Positions 39,200 through 48,903 of a stretch of 64,000 bases of DNA are shown here, one piece after another. Within the stretch, counting starts at the first letter, position 1; every line of letters starts with the position of its first letter. The notes beneath the pieces are model-generated. The model did not search any database and had not been told where the DNA came from. It worked only from the letters and a program-made list of their open reading frames with translations. The position numbers were made by a program, and so were the translations under genes. The DNA is from an uncultured SAR86 cluster bacterium (GTDB taxonomy: Bacteria > Pseudomonadota > Gammaproteobacteria > Magnimaribacterales > AG-339-G14), in contig CABZES010000007.1 of assembly GCA_902524805.1 (NCBI GenBank), forward strand, positions 1 through 64,000. Direction: 5' to 3'.

Positions 39200-39789
39200 G
39201 TCTCCTAAACATCTCTATATCTGATTCAGCTGAGGATTACTTAGCTGATCTTATAGCTAAACAAGATGAAAAAGATATAAATATTAGAATCTTCGTTACA
39301 GATCCAGGAATGCCTATTGCAGAAACCTGCATTGTATATTGTAAAGCAGGGGAGGAAGAAAAGGATGATCAACTTTTAGAACTAAAAAAAATAAAAGTTT
39401 TCCTTGATAATGCATCCTTGCCCTTTTTGAAAGATACTAAAGTTGATTACAATCCGGATAAATTTGGAGGCCAACTTACAATAAGAGCACCCAATGCAAA
39501 AACTCCTAATTTGAAAGAAGATAGTTCTATAGAAGAAAAAATAAACTATTACCTTTATAGCGAAGTAAATCCGTCATTAGCATCGCATGGTGGCGAAGTA
39601 CATTTAGTGGAAGTCATTGATAACTCAAAAGCCGTGTTGAGATTTGGAGGAGGCTGTCAAGGTTGCGGAATGGTAGATCTTACTCTTAAAGATGGAGTTG
39701 AAAAAACTCTTAAAGAAAATATTCCAGAATTATCAGAAATAGTAGATTCCACTGATCACTCTCAAACAGAAAACGCTTACTATAAATAA
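39196..39789 (+). CDS. nfuA: Fe-S biogenesis protein NfuA (5' end uncertain; first ATG is at 39310)
   Basis: C-terminal GGEVHLVEV...[25 protein letters not shown] Nfu domain; upstream in-frame codons encode [37 protein letters not shown], matching the NfuA N-terminus. Confidence 0.85.
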   Translation: MSLLNISISDSAEDYLADLIAKQDEKDINIRIFVTDPGMPIAETCIVYCKAGEEEKDDQLLELKKIKVFLDNASLPFLKDTKVDYNPDKFGGQLTIRAPNAKTPNLKEDSSIEEKINYYLYSEVNPSLASHGGEVHLVEVIDNSKAVLRFGGGCQGCGMVDLTLKDGVEKTLKENIPELSEIVDSTDHSQTENAYYK

Positions 39790-39837
39790 TCTTTCATTAG
39801 ACACTATCTGTCGAAATTATTTAATATAATTAAATAA

Positions 39838-41253
39838 ATGAGCGACGAAAATAAACTCTATGCATTTAACGATACGGAAACCACTGGCCTCAATACTTGG
39901 TTTTCCCAAATTATTCAGATTGGATCCGTTCTTAGTGATGAAAACTTTGAAGTTTTAGAAGAATTAGATATTTCTTCAAAGGTTTTGCCTTGGGTTGTTC
40001 CTACGGTAGGAGCCTATAAAGTTCATAAACAACTAGATAGTTTAAGTAGCAATATGTCCCATCTCGATATGATGACTACTTTAAAAGATAAATGGTCACT
40101 ATGGAGTAAAGAAAAGAATTTAATTCATGTAACTTACAATGGATTGAAATTTGATGAAGAGTTATTTCGAAGACAATTTTATTGGAATCTCTATGACCCT
40201 TACATGACCAATACGAATGGCGCTAGTCGAATAGATTTAATGGTAGTGATGATGGTAATTGCTAATTTTTATTCCGATCAAATTCTCTTTCCCACGGATG
40301 ATGAAGGAAAAATAAAATATAAGTTAGAACTGCTCGCAGAAGAAAATGGAATATCTGCTCAAAATGCCCATGACGCCGTGGTTGACTGTTATTTAATGAT
40401 TAACCTTCTAAGAGTCATCAAAGAAAAGATTCCTGAAGTTTGGTCTTCTGCTGTATCAGCATCATCTAAAGAAGGTTGTCTAAAGCTACTCAATTCAGAA
40501 CCTTTTTGTATGCAGGGAGAATTGTATGGAGGTAAAAAATTTACCTATCCTGTCGTGCCATGTGGTCAAAATCCCAACAATAAAAATGAAATAATTCTTC
40601 TCGACCTTTATTTTGATCCCAAGGAGCTTTTTGAGATGAAAGATAATGAACTAAAAGGACAAATTGGCAGATCAGGTGCATTTAAAAAGATTGCAATCAA
40701 TAAAACTATCCCTCTCATTAATGCAAAAAATATACCTAATTTGTCTAAATTTTTAGACGCCCCTGAAAAACAGCTAGAAGAAAGGGCTAAAATAGTAAGA
40801 GAAAATATAGACTTTCAAGAAAGAATTTCTAACGTTTTAGGAGAATCTCAATTTAATTGGCCAGCACAAGAAATTGTTGAACAAAGGATCTATGATGGCT
40901 TTCCTTCAGAGGCTGATAAATTATGGAGAGAAAGATTTGAATTAGCACCATGGGCCGAAAAAGTTAAATTAATTGATGGCTTCGAAGATGAAAGGTATAG
41001 AGAACTAGCTGAGAGGATTGTTTGTTATCAAAAGCCTGAATTTGCTACTAAAGAAATGATCGATAGATTTGAGTCTTTTGTAAAAACAAGACTCTTTTCA
41101 AAAGGGCCTTGGCTAAAGGATCGAGGACAAACTTTAGATCAAGCTATTATAGAAGCTGAAACGTCTTTATCTGAGGACAATTCAGATGAGGATGTAGAAA
41201 TTTTAGAAAAACTTCTTGATCACTACAGAGAAAAGAAATCTACATATTCTTGA
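39838..41253 (+). CDS. sbcB: exodeoxyribonuclease I
   Basis: FNDTETTGLNTWFSQIIQIGSVLSD (DEDD motif), THNGLKFDEELFRRQFYWNL-like region, NAHDAVVDCYLMINLL. Confidence 0.9.
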   Translation: MSDENKLYAFNDTETTGLNTWFSQIIQIGSVLSDENFEVLEELDISSKVLPWVVPTVGAYKVHKQLDSLSSNMSHLDMMTTLKDKWSLWSKEKNLIHVTYNGLKFDEELFRRQFYWNLYDPYMTNTNGASRIDLMVVMMVIANFYSDQILFPTDDEGKIKYKLELLAEENGISAQNAHDAVVDCYLMINLLRVIKEKIPEVWSSAVSASSKEGCLKLLNSEPFCMQGELYGGKKFTYPVVPCGQNPNNKNEIILLDLYFDPKELFEMKDNELKGQIGRSGAFKKIAINKTIPLINAKNIPNLSKFLDAPEKQLEERAKIVRENIDFQERISNVLGESQFNWPAQEIVEQRIYDGFPSEADKLWRERFELAPWAEKVKLIDGFEDERYRELAERIVCYQKPEFATKEMIDRFESFVKTRLFSKGPWLKDRGQTLDQAIIEAETSLSEDNSDEDVEILEKLLDHYREKKSTYS

Positions 41254-42046
41254 TTGGCGATATCTGAAAAATAACGCCAAATTTTGGATGGTCTACATAA
41301 TGTAGTTCTTTAGATCTAACCTTTCTTGAATGGTTAATTTGATATAAAAATTCCAATTTTTCATTTTCAAAGAGATTAATTTCGTTAATCATAAATTCTC
41401 CTTTCTTGATTTGCTCTTTTAATTTGACAGTTTTTCTAAATGAACTAGGGACAATAGATTCTTCAGCAAAATAAAGATTAGCATCTAAATGTAAAAATCT
41501 TTTTTTATAAGCTTTAATTTCTCCGACCACTATATCTCCATTATCTATTTCGGTCTTTATCAAGACTGCTGGCGCTAAAGATTGATCTTTTATTTCTTGA
41601 AACCACGAATTCTGGTCAATTACTCTATAATTTTTACTTCTTTTTAATGTCTGGACAATCTCCTCCATTGCAAAGTCAGTGCCTGAATCATTTTGGAAAA
41701 AAACTTGATTTTCAGACATTCGAACATCGTCTTCATTATTTTCTTCTTGAAGATTTGATTGAGTTATTACTCTTGAAATTGAAATATCCTGAAATAAATC
41801 TTGATAAGGCAAATTATTATCTAAAGAATCTGGTTTATTGAATTCTGGGTATTTTAATTCGGTAATATTTATTAACTCATCAGAAAAAGAAATTTCAGGA
41901 GTTTTAAATTTTTCTTTAGAGTCAATGTCTGGTAAAAATTTAAAAATAATATAGTCAATTCTATAAATGCTTTCATTTGAAAAAGAAAAACTCGAAAAAA
42001 CAACAGAGCTGAAAATGAAAAGTAAATTAAGATTTATTTTGTTCAT
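41240..42046 (-). CDS. CsiV-like protein
   Basis: Signal peptide, YRIDYIIFK start, C-terminal KEQIKKGEFMINEINLFENEKLEFLYQINHSRKVRSKELHYVDHPKFGVIFQISPI; adjacent to mfd as CsiV often is. Confidence 0.7.
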   Translation of the reverse strand: MNKINLNLLFIFSSVVFSSFSFSNESIYRIDYIIFKFLPDIDSKEKFKTPEISFSDELINITELKYPEFNKPDSLDNNLPYQDLFQDISISRVITQSNLQEENNEDDVRMSENQVFFQNDSGTDFAMEEIVQTLKRSKNYRVIDQNSWFQEIKDQSLAPAVLIKTEIDNGDIVVGEIKAYKKRFLHLDANLYFAEESIVPSSFRKTVKLKEQIKKGEFMINEINLFENEKLEFLYQINHSRKVRSKELHYVDHPKFGVIFQISPIKNM

Positions 42047-44963
42047 TAAAAGAAACTAGTTTATCTAAGACAAAATCTATTTTATCTACTTCTTTAGTTG
42101 AATAGTTAAGAAATATTTTTTCTAAGTTAGAATCTTTTGGTTTCAAGGGGCTTTTAGAATTCAAGAAAAGAAAGATTCGATCTTTTTCTGACAAAATCTT
42201 ATAAATTGATAGCTTGCTGCTCAAGATTCTTATTCTTGCAACTTTTATCAAATTTTCTGTTTCTTCGGGAAGTTTTCCAAATCTATCTTCTAATTCTTTT
42301 TTTAATTCAAATAAATCTTTTTCTTCCCTGAAAGAAGTCATTTTTTTATAGAGAGACAATCTTACCTCAGGTTGAGGGATTGATTCCTCTGTAATATAGC
42401 CATTAACTCCTAACTTAATTTCAATTTCATCAAGACTAGTTTCAAGATTTCCTTTAAGAAGCTTTATTGATTTATCAATTAAAGAAGTAAAAAGAGTTAA
42501 GCCAACAAAATCAATTATTCCACTTTGTTTTTCTCCTAATAATTCTCCTGCTCCTCTAATTTCTAGATCTCTCATTGCTAAGTTAAAACCTGAATTAAGT
42601 GAATCTCCAAATTTAAGAGCATCAATTCGTGAAACAGCATTTTTTGAAAGATTTTTTTCTTCGGTAGTTAAAAAATATGCGTAAGCCTGCCTTTTTGATC
42701 TTCCAACTCTTCCTCTTATTTGATGAAGCTGAGATAATCCAAAGTTCTCAGCACTTTCAACTATTAAAGTATTTGCGTTGGGAATATCTAGGCCGCTTTC
42801 TATGATAGTTGTGCAAACCAATATATCTATTTCCTTATTGTGGAATTTAATCATGATCTCTTTTAGATCTTTGGGTGACATTTGACCATGAGCTGTTGAA
42901 ACGATTGCATCAGGAAGTATTTTTTTAAGTTCCTCAGCTTTAAAGCTCAAGTTAGATACGCTGTTGAGTAAGTAAAAAGACTGTCCTGATCTATGAAATT
43001 CTCTTTCAAGAGCTTCTTTTATTAAGGCATTTGAATACCTAGAAACTATTGTTTCTACTGTTTTTCTTCCTGGAGGAGGCGACGAAATGATGGAAATATC
43101 TCTGACTTTAGATAGAGCTAAATTTAGTGATCTGGGAATCGGAGTTGCGGAAAGATAGATCACATTTACCCCTTTTCTTAAATTTCTCAATTTTTCTTTT
43201 TGCCTCACTCCAAACCTGTGTTCTTCATCAATAACTAACAACCCAAGATCAGCAAAAGTTATAGAATCACTTAGTAGAGAATGAGTACCTATAATAATGG
43301 AGATGTCACCACTTTTTAATTTATCAATAATTATCTTTTTTTCTTTTTGACTTCTTTCCCTGGATAAGAAATCAACTTTGACATTGAAATTTTTGAACCT
43401 TTCTTTAAATAACTCGTAGTGTTGTCTGGCTAAAAGAGTTGTTGGGGCAAGAATACAAACTTGTTTTAAATTTTCTGAACTAATGAAAGACGCTCTTAAA
43501 GCAATTTCTGTTTTTCCAAATCCAACTTCTCCACAAATTAAACGATCTTGAGGTTTCGACACAGATAAATCGTCTATAACTTGAGAAATTGTAATTGCTT
43601 GATCTGGCGTTTCCGAGAATCCAAAACCATCTTTGAAAGCTTGGTACTTGTCTTGATCAGGGATAATTAATTGTTCTGATTTTTCAATTTTTCTTTTTGC
43701 TTCAGCTTCAAGTAATTCGGTAGCAATATCGTAGGCTTTTTTTTCAGATTTTTCTTTTTTAAGCTTCCAATTATTTCTACTTAGAGAATCGAGTTTTATA
43801 TCTTGATTTCCAACATATGGAGTCAAAACATTTATTGAATCAACCGGGATATATAAAATTTCTTCACCCTCATATTCAATAACAAAACATTCAGTATTGT
43901 TAAGATTTTTTAGACCTTTATAAATTCCTATACCATAATTAGAGTGAACTATTCTTTTATTAATTGTAAATTCGTGAAAATCATCAATGGTGGTTTGATT
44001 TTGATTTAAATTTTTCTCTACTTTAGCTTCTTTAAAAACTCCACTAGTTGTCTCAATTTCTTTTTTGACAGGTAAAATTTCATGATTTTTTAAAATTTCT
44101 ACTGGGTCGTTATATAAGAACTTTGGTTTGAGAGGAGGACGATTTTTATCAGAAATAAAATCCTCAAACCTTCTATTTATTAATTTCCAATATTTTTTTG
44201 CACCGCTATCTACTTTTCCGTAGGAGAAAATAGAGAAAAGTGAAAAAAAATCTCCGAATGTAGGCTTTTTTTCATAAAACAATGGGAAGTAAGACTCAAT
44301 TCCTTCAGGAAATTTGCCTTTAGATACTTGATCAAAAAAATCTCCATCTTCACTAAACTCTCTTCGCCAATTTTTCTTAAATAACGCTATTGCTTCTTTA
44401 TCCAATTCAAAACCTTTGCTGGGCCTACATTTGTATTTATTGATCGTTTGAAATGAAATTTGAGAATCTTTATCGAAAATTCTGATGGATTCTATCTTTT
44501 CGTCATCAAGGTCAATTCTAAGCGGCAAATTAGAGTTTGCAGGAAAAATATCTATGACAGAGCCTCTGATAGCATATTCAGATCGCTCGCATACTATTTC
44601 AGAAGCTTTATAGCCAGATTTTGATAACGAATTTATAAGATGATTCCTATCTAACAAATCTCCCTCGCTAAATTCATATGAAAAGCTATTAAAGGAATTC
44701 TTATCAAAATAGGGTTGAATTAGAGAATTTATGGTCGCAAGAACAATAATTTTGTCTTCACTTGTAATTTTTGCCATTGTTTCAAGACGAGAGGAGAGTT
44801 TTTCTTGATGAGGCGAAAATATATCGTAAGGCAAAACTTCAAGATCATTTAAAACAAAATAATCATCGATTTTTTTATTTTTCAAAAAGTTAACAAAATC
44901 ATCTAAAAAAAATTGATTTTCACAAATTATCAAAGATTTATCATGTCCTAAAATTCTATGCAT
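42027..44963 (-). CDS. mfd: transcription-repair coupling factor Mfd (short form)
   Basis: VLPYDIFSPHQEKLSSRLETMAKI, RID domain VHSNYGIGIYKGL, GEVGFGKTEIALRA, DEEHRFGVRQKEKL, QIRGRVGRSKRQAYAY; 978 aa. Confidence 0.95.
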   Translation of the reverse strand: MHRILGHDKSLIICENQFFLDDFVNFLKNKKIDDYFVLNDLEVLPYDIFSPHQEKLSSRLETMAKITSEDKIIVLATINSLIQPYFDKNSFNSFSYEFSEGDLLDRNHLINSLSKSGYKASEIVCERSEYAIRGSVIDIFPANSNLPLRIDLDDEKIESIRIFDKDSQISFQTINKYKCRPSKGFELDKEAIALFKKNWRREFSEDGDFFDQVSKGKFPEGIESYFPLFYEKKPTFGDFFSLFSIFSYGKVDSGAKKYWKLINRRFEDFISDKNRPPLKPKFLYNDPVEILKNHEILPVKKEIETTSGVFKEAKVEKNLNQNQTTIDDFHEFTINKRIVHSNYGIGIYKGLKNLNNTECFVIEYEGEEILYIPVDSINVLTPYVGNQDIKLDSLSRNNWKLKKEKSEKKAYDIATELLEAEAKRKIEKSEQLIIPDQDKYQAFKDGFGFSETPDQAITISQVIDDLSVSKPQDRLICGEVGFGKTEIALRASFISSENLKQVCILAPTTLLARQHYELFKERFKNFNVKVDFLSRERSQKEKKIIIDKLKSGDISIIIGTHSLLSDSITFADLGLLVIDEEHRFGVRQKEKLRNLRKGVNVIYLSATPIPRSLNLALSKVRDISIISSPPPGRKTVETIVSRYSNALIKEALEREFHRSGQSFYLLNSVSNLSFKAEELKKILPDAIVSTAHGQMSPKDLKEIMIKFHNKEIDILVCTTIIESGLDIPNANTLIVESAENFGLSQLHQIRGRVGRSKRQAYAYFLTTEEKNLSKNAVSRIDALKFGDSLNSGFNLAMRDLEIRGAGELLGEKQSGIIDFVGLTLFTSLIDKSIKLLKGNLETSLDEIEIKLGVNGYITEESIPQPEVRLSLYKKMTSFREEKDLFELKKELEDRFGKLPEETENLIKVARIRILSSKLSIYKILSEKDRIFLFLNSKSPLKPKDSNLEKIFLNYSTKEVDKIDFVLDKLVSFNEQNKS

Positions 44964-45050
44964 ATGAGTGTGTTTACACCTTTTGAAGTTTAATTCTGTG
45001 TGTATAATACCTACCTCAGAGACAATTCAAACACTTTAACGAGGTTATTT

Positions 45051-46244
45051 ATGAACTTATCTTTTTCAGAAGAAGATTTAAAATTTCAAGCAGAAGTTAG
45101 ATCATTTATTAAAGAAAATTATCCATCAGAAATTAAAGAAAAGATGGACAATGGCACGCCAGTGTCTAAAGACGACATAGTTACATGGCAAAAAATTCTA
45201 AGTAAAAAAGGTTGGTTTGCCATCAATTGGCCAGAAGAACATGGTGGCTCAGGCTGGTCTGTTACACAGAAATTTATTTTTCAAAATGAGCTTGCTGAAG
45301 CTAACACGCCTAACATAGTACCTTTTGGAGTTAGCATGTGCGCTCCGGTCATTTATACGTTTGGAACAGAGGAGCAAAAAGAAAGATTCTTGCCTGATAT
45401 TAGAGACAATAATGTTTGGTGGTGCCAAGGTTACTCTGAGCCAGGTTCAGGTTCTGACTTAGCATCTCTTAAAACGAAAGCAGAGAAAAAAGGTGACAAG
45501 TATATTGTTAACGGAACTAAAACTTGGACCACTATGGCGCAACATGCCGATTGGATTTTTTGCTTGGTAAGAACAGATTCATCTGGAATTAAACAACAAG
45601 GAATAAGTTTCTTATTGATTGATATGAAATCTCCAGGTGTAGAAGTAAAACCAATAATTACAATCGATGGATCACATGAAGTAAATATGGTTTATCTTGA
45701 TAATGTTGAAGTTCCTGCTGAAAACTTAATCGGTGAAGAAGGTGCTGGATGGAGTATTGCTAAGTTTTTACTTGCTCACGAAAGAACTGGTATTGGAGGT
45801 ATTCCTCATCTTAAAAGAGAAATAAGAAGGTTAAGACAGATTACAGAAGAACTTCCTTTAAACGAAGGTTTCTTGAAGGATGATCAACTTTTCATGGATA
45901 AATTAAACAAAGTTGAGATTGATTTATTATCAGCAGAGTTTACAGAATTGAGAACCTTGGCTTCTATTTCTGCAGGAGGCCATCCAGGTCCTGAATCCTC
46001 TATTCTGAAAATTGGAGGAACAGATTTACAACAATCTTTATCTGATCTTTATGTTGAAGCATTGGGTTATTATGCCCATCCTTTCATGAGCGAGGAAGAT
46101 TTAAAGTCAAACGAAAAAAGAATAGGCCCTGATTTTGCAGCTAATGTTATGCCTCATTACTTAAATTATAGAAAAGTATCTATCTATGGTGGAAGTAATG
46201 AAGTTCAAAGGAATGTTATTGCAAAAGCTGTTTTAGGTCTTTAA
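45051..46244 (+). CDS. acyl-CoA dehydrogenase
   Basis: CQGYSEPGSGSDLASLKTKAEKKGDKYIVNGTKTWTTMA, C-terminal KVSIYGGSNEVQRNVIAKAVLGL. Confidence 0.92.
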   Translation: MNLSFSEEDLKFQAEVRSFIKENYPSEIKEKMDNGTPVSKDDIVTWQKILSKKGWFAINWPEEHGGSGWSVTQKFIFQNELAEANTPNIVPFGVSMCAPVIYTFGTEEQKERFLPDIRDNNVWWCQGYSEPGSGSDLASLKTKAEKKGDKYIVNGTKTWTTMAQHADWIFCLVRTDSSGIKQQGISFLLIDMKSPGVEVKPIITIDGSHEVNMVYLDNVEVPAENLIGEEGAGWSIAKFLLAHERTGIGGIPHLKREIRRLRQITEELPLNEGFLKDDQLFMDKLNKVEIDLLSAEFTELRTLASISAGGHPGPESSILKIGGTDLQQSLSDLYVEALGYYAHPFMSEEDLKSNEKRIGPDFAANVMPHYLNYRKVSIYGGSNEVQRNVIAKAVLGL

Positions 46245-46262
46245 AACCTCTCGGTGTAGGTT

Positions 46263-47390
46263 ATGGATTTTTTAATCTCCGACGAGCAAAAACAGCTTCA
46301 AGACTTAATTCACCAATTTATTCAAAAAGACTATCCTTTTGACGTCAGAGAAAAGCTAGTCAAGACAGAAGAAGGATTTAGTAAAGACTTCTGGAAAACT
46401 TTCTCTCAATTTGGTCTTTTAGCAATGCCTTTTTCAGAAGAGGATGGAGGGTTTAATGGTGGTCCGGTAGATATAATGATCATTCTTGAAGCATTTGGAA
46501 CCGGTCTAATTGTCGAGCCTTATATTCCAAATATTGTGCTTTCTGGAAATCTTGTCAGTAAGCTAGGCTCTAAAGACCAAAAAGACGCCATTCTTCCAAA
46601 TTTATTAAATGGTGACATGCAATTAGCTTTTGCTTTTTCTGAGCCTCAAAGTAGGTTTGATTTGAACGATGTGACTACTGCTGCTGAAATAGATGGAGAT
46701 GGATACAAACTTAATGGCTATAAGTGTGTGGTCATGAACGGACCTGCTGCAGATAAGTTGATTGTCTCTGCTAGAACTGCTGGATCTCAACTAGATGAAA
46801 ATGGCATCAGTTTATTTATAGTTGACAGAGAGACTAAAGGAGTATCTTTAAGAGACTACTCTAATGTTGATGGTTCAAAAGCTTCTGAACTTACACTAGA
46901 AGATGTTGTCTTAACTAAAGACGCTCTTCTTGGCAAACAAGATAAGGCATTTTCAACCATTGAAGAGGTTGTAAATCTTGCAACTTTAGCTATATCTGCC
47001 GAAGCAATTGGTATTATGCAAAAAATGAATGAGTTAACTTTAGAATACACAAAAACTAGAGAACAATTTGGTCAAGCGCTTAGCCAATTTCAAGCTCTTC
47101 AGCACAGAATGGTTGATACCTTCATGGTACATGAGCAAACTAAATCATTGCTCCTTATGGCAGCAGCTAAAATGAACGATAAATCAGAAGATGCAGTGAA
47201 ATCGATTTCGGCCCTAAAATATCAAGTAGGAAATGCAGCTAAATTGATCGGGGAAGAAGCCATTCAATTGCATGGCGGAATGGGAGTTACAGAAGAAATG
47301 AGCATTGGTCATTACTTTAAGAGATTAACTACGATAAGAACTATTTTTGGAAACGCAGACTATCATCTAAAAAAATACTCTTCCTTATAA
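46263..47390 (+). CDS. acyl-CoA dehydrogenase
   Basis: AFSEPQSRFDLNDVTTAAEIDGDGYKLNGYKCVV, YTKTREQFGQALSQFQALQHRMVD, QLHGGMGVTEE. Confidence 0.9.
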   Translation: MDFLISDEQKQLQDLIHQFIQKDYPFDVREKLVKTEEGFSKDFWKTFSQFGLLAMPFSEEDGGFNGGPVDIMIILEAFGTGLIVEPYIPNIVLSGNLVSKLGSKDQKDAILPNLLNGDMQLAFAFSEPQSRFDLNDVTTAAEIDGDGYKLNGYKCVVMNGPAADKLIVSARTAGSQLDENGISLFIVDRETKGVSLRDYSNVDGSKASELTLEDVVLTKDALLGKQDKAFSTIEEVVNLATLAISAEAIGIMQKMNELTLEYTKTREQFGQALSQFQALQHRMVDTFMVHEQTKSLLLMAAAKMNDKSEDAVKSISALKYQVGNAAKLIGEEAIQLHGGMGVTEEMSIGHYFKRLTTIRTIFGNADYHLKKYSSL

Positions 47391-47394
47391 GAAA

Positions 47395-48879
47395 ATGGTC
47401 CCAACCGATTCGGATAATAACCCTGATAAAAGATCTAGGGCGAAACCAGAAAACTACTTAGAAAATTGGATTGAAAGGCAATCCTTAGTCGAATCTATGA
47501 TTCCAGTCATTGGAAAATGGCACAGAAATAACGTAAGAATTCTTCTTTATGGCAATCCGCTGATGAACCTGTCAGTGATTGAAATTATGCAACTTCACAG
47601 GAAGGTTCGTGAAGTTGAGGCAAATGAACTTAGTGAATATGAAACCTCTTTAGTACTGGCAGCAATAGATAAACTTGACGTTGGTCCATGTCAGATAGAC
47701 ATTGGCATTCTAGCAGCTGGTTTTATGTTTGATGATAAAGGACTAAATATTGATGAATTTGTTCATAGTCAAATAAAAGAAGTAATTGGAGCGCATGACC
47801 CAATTTTAGATAGCCCACAAGATTTAGTTTTATTTGGATTTGGGCGCATAGGTAGATTGATAACGAGATTGTTGCTAGAAGATAGCGGCGCAGGCGAAAC
47901 GCTGAATCTCAAAGCAGTAGTAACCAGACAAAAATCTAGTAATGATTTACTAAAGAGAGCAGAACTAATTAGAAAAGATTCAGTACATGGTCGTTTTAAA
48001 GGAACTATAAGGGTAGACGAAGAACAAAACGCCTTAATAATGAATGGTAATATAGTTAAATTCATAAATGCCGAAGATCCAAGTGATGTTGATTATTCTA
48101 AATATGGAATTAAAGACGCATTATTAATTGATAATACTGGAATAGTCTCAGATGAAAAAGGTTTGTCTGCGCACTTAAAAAATAAAGAAATCAAAAAAGT
48201 TTTATTAACTGCTCCTGTAAAAGGCGGTTTAAAAAATATTGTTTATGGCGTAAATCATGACGATATTCAAGATACAGATAAAATCATTGGTGCAGCATCT
48301 TGTACCACTAATGCAATCGTTCCTGTACTAAGCGCTATTGATAATGAGTTCAAAATTGATAATGGACACGTCGAAACAGTTCATGCTTATACTAACGATC
48401 AAAACCTCATTGATAATTATCATAGTAAAAATAGGAGAGGAAGAGCAGCAGCTCTTAATATGGTCTTAACAGAAACTGGAGCCGCAAGTGCAGTTTCTCA
48501 AGTTTTACCGAATTTAGAAGGAAAGATATCTGCAAATGCAATTCGAGTTCCAACACCTAATGTTTCTTTAGCAATCTTAAAATTATATTTAGAAAAACCT
48601 TCGGAGCTAGAAAAATTCAATGAGTTTTTAAAACAAACAGCCTTTCACAGTTTATTAAAGGATCAAATTGATTTTTCAATTTCAACAGAAAATGTTTCTT
48701 CTGATTTCGTAGGAAGTAAATATGCGGCTGTAATAGATGGTCAATCGACAATTATAAAAGACAGAAATGCGGTAGTTTATGTTTGGTACGATAATGAATT
48801 CGGTTATTGTGCTCAATTATTAAAAGTAATTAAAAAAATGTCAGGAATACAGTATAGAAAGTTACCTAATTTTTTATAA
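47395..48879 (+). CDS. glyceraldehyde-3-phosphate dehydrogenase, long form
   Basis: FGFGRIGRLITRLL, GAASCTTNAIVPVLSAI, VHAYTNDQNLIDNYHSKNRRGRAAALNMVLTETGAA, WYDNEFGYCAQL; long N-terminal extension as in the Pseudomonas-type enzyme next to nqr. Confidence 0.92.
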   Translation: MVPTDSDNNPDKRSRAKPENYLENWIERQSLVESMIPVIGKWHRNNVRILLYGNPLMNLSVIEIMQLHRKVREVEANELSEYETSLVLAAIDKLDVGPCQIDIGILAAGFMFDDKGLNIDEFVHSQIKEVIGAHDPILDSPQDLVLFGFGRIGRLITRLLLEDSGAGETLNLKAVVTRQKSSNDLLKRAELIRKDSVHGRFKGTIRVDEEQNALIMNGNIVKFINAEDPSDVDYSKYGIKDALLIDNTGIVSDEKGLSAHLKNKEIKKVLLTAPVKGGLKNIVYGVNHDDIQDTDKIIGAASCTTNAIVPVLSAIDNEFKIDNGHVETVHAYTNDQNLIDNYHSKNRRGRAAALNMVLTETGAASAVSQVLPNLEGKISANAIRVPTPNVSLAILKLYLEKPSELEKFNEFLKQTAFHSLLKDQIDFSISTENVSSDFVGSKYAAVIDGQSTIIKDRNAVVYVWYDNEFGYCAQLLKVIKKMSGIQYRKLPNFL

Positions 48880-48903
48880 AAATATTGAATATCCCCTCTA
48901 CTA

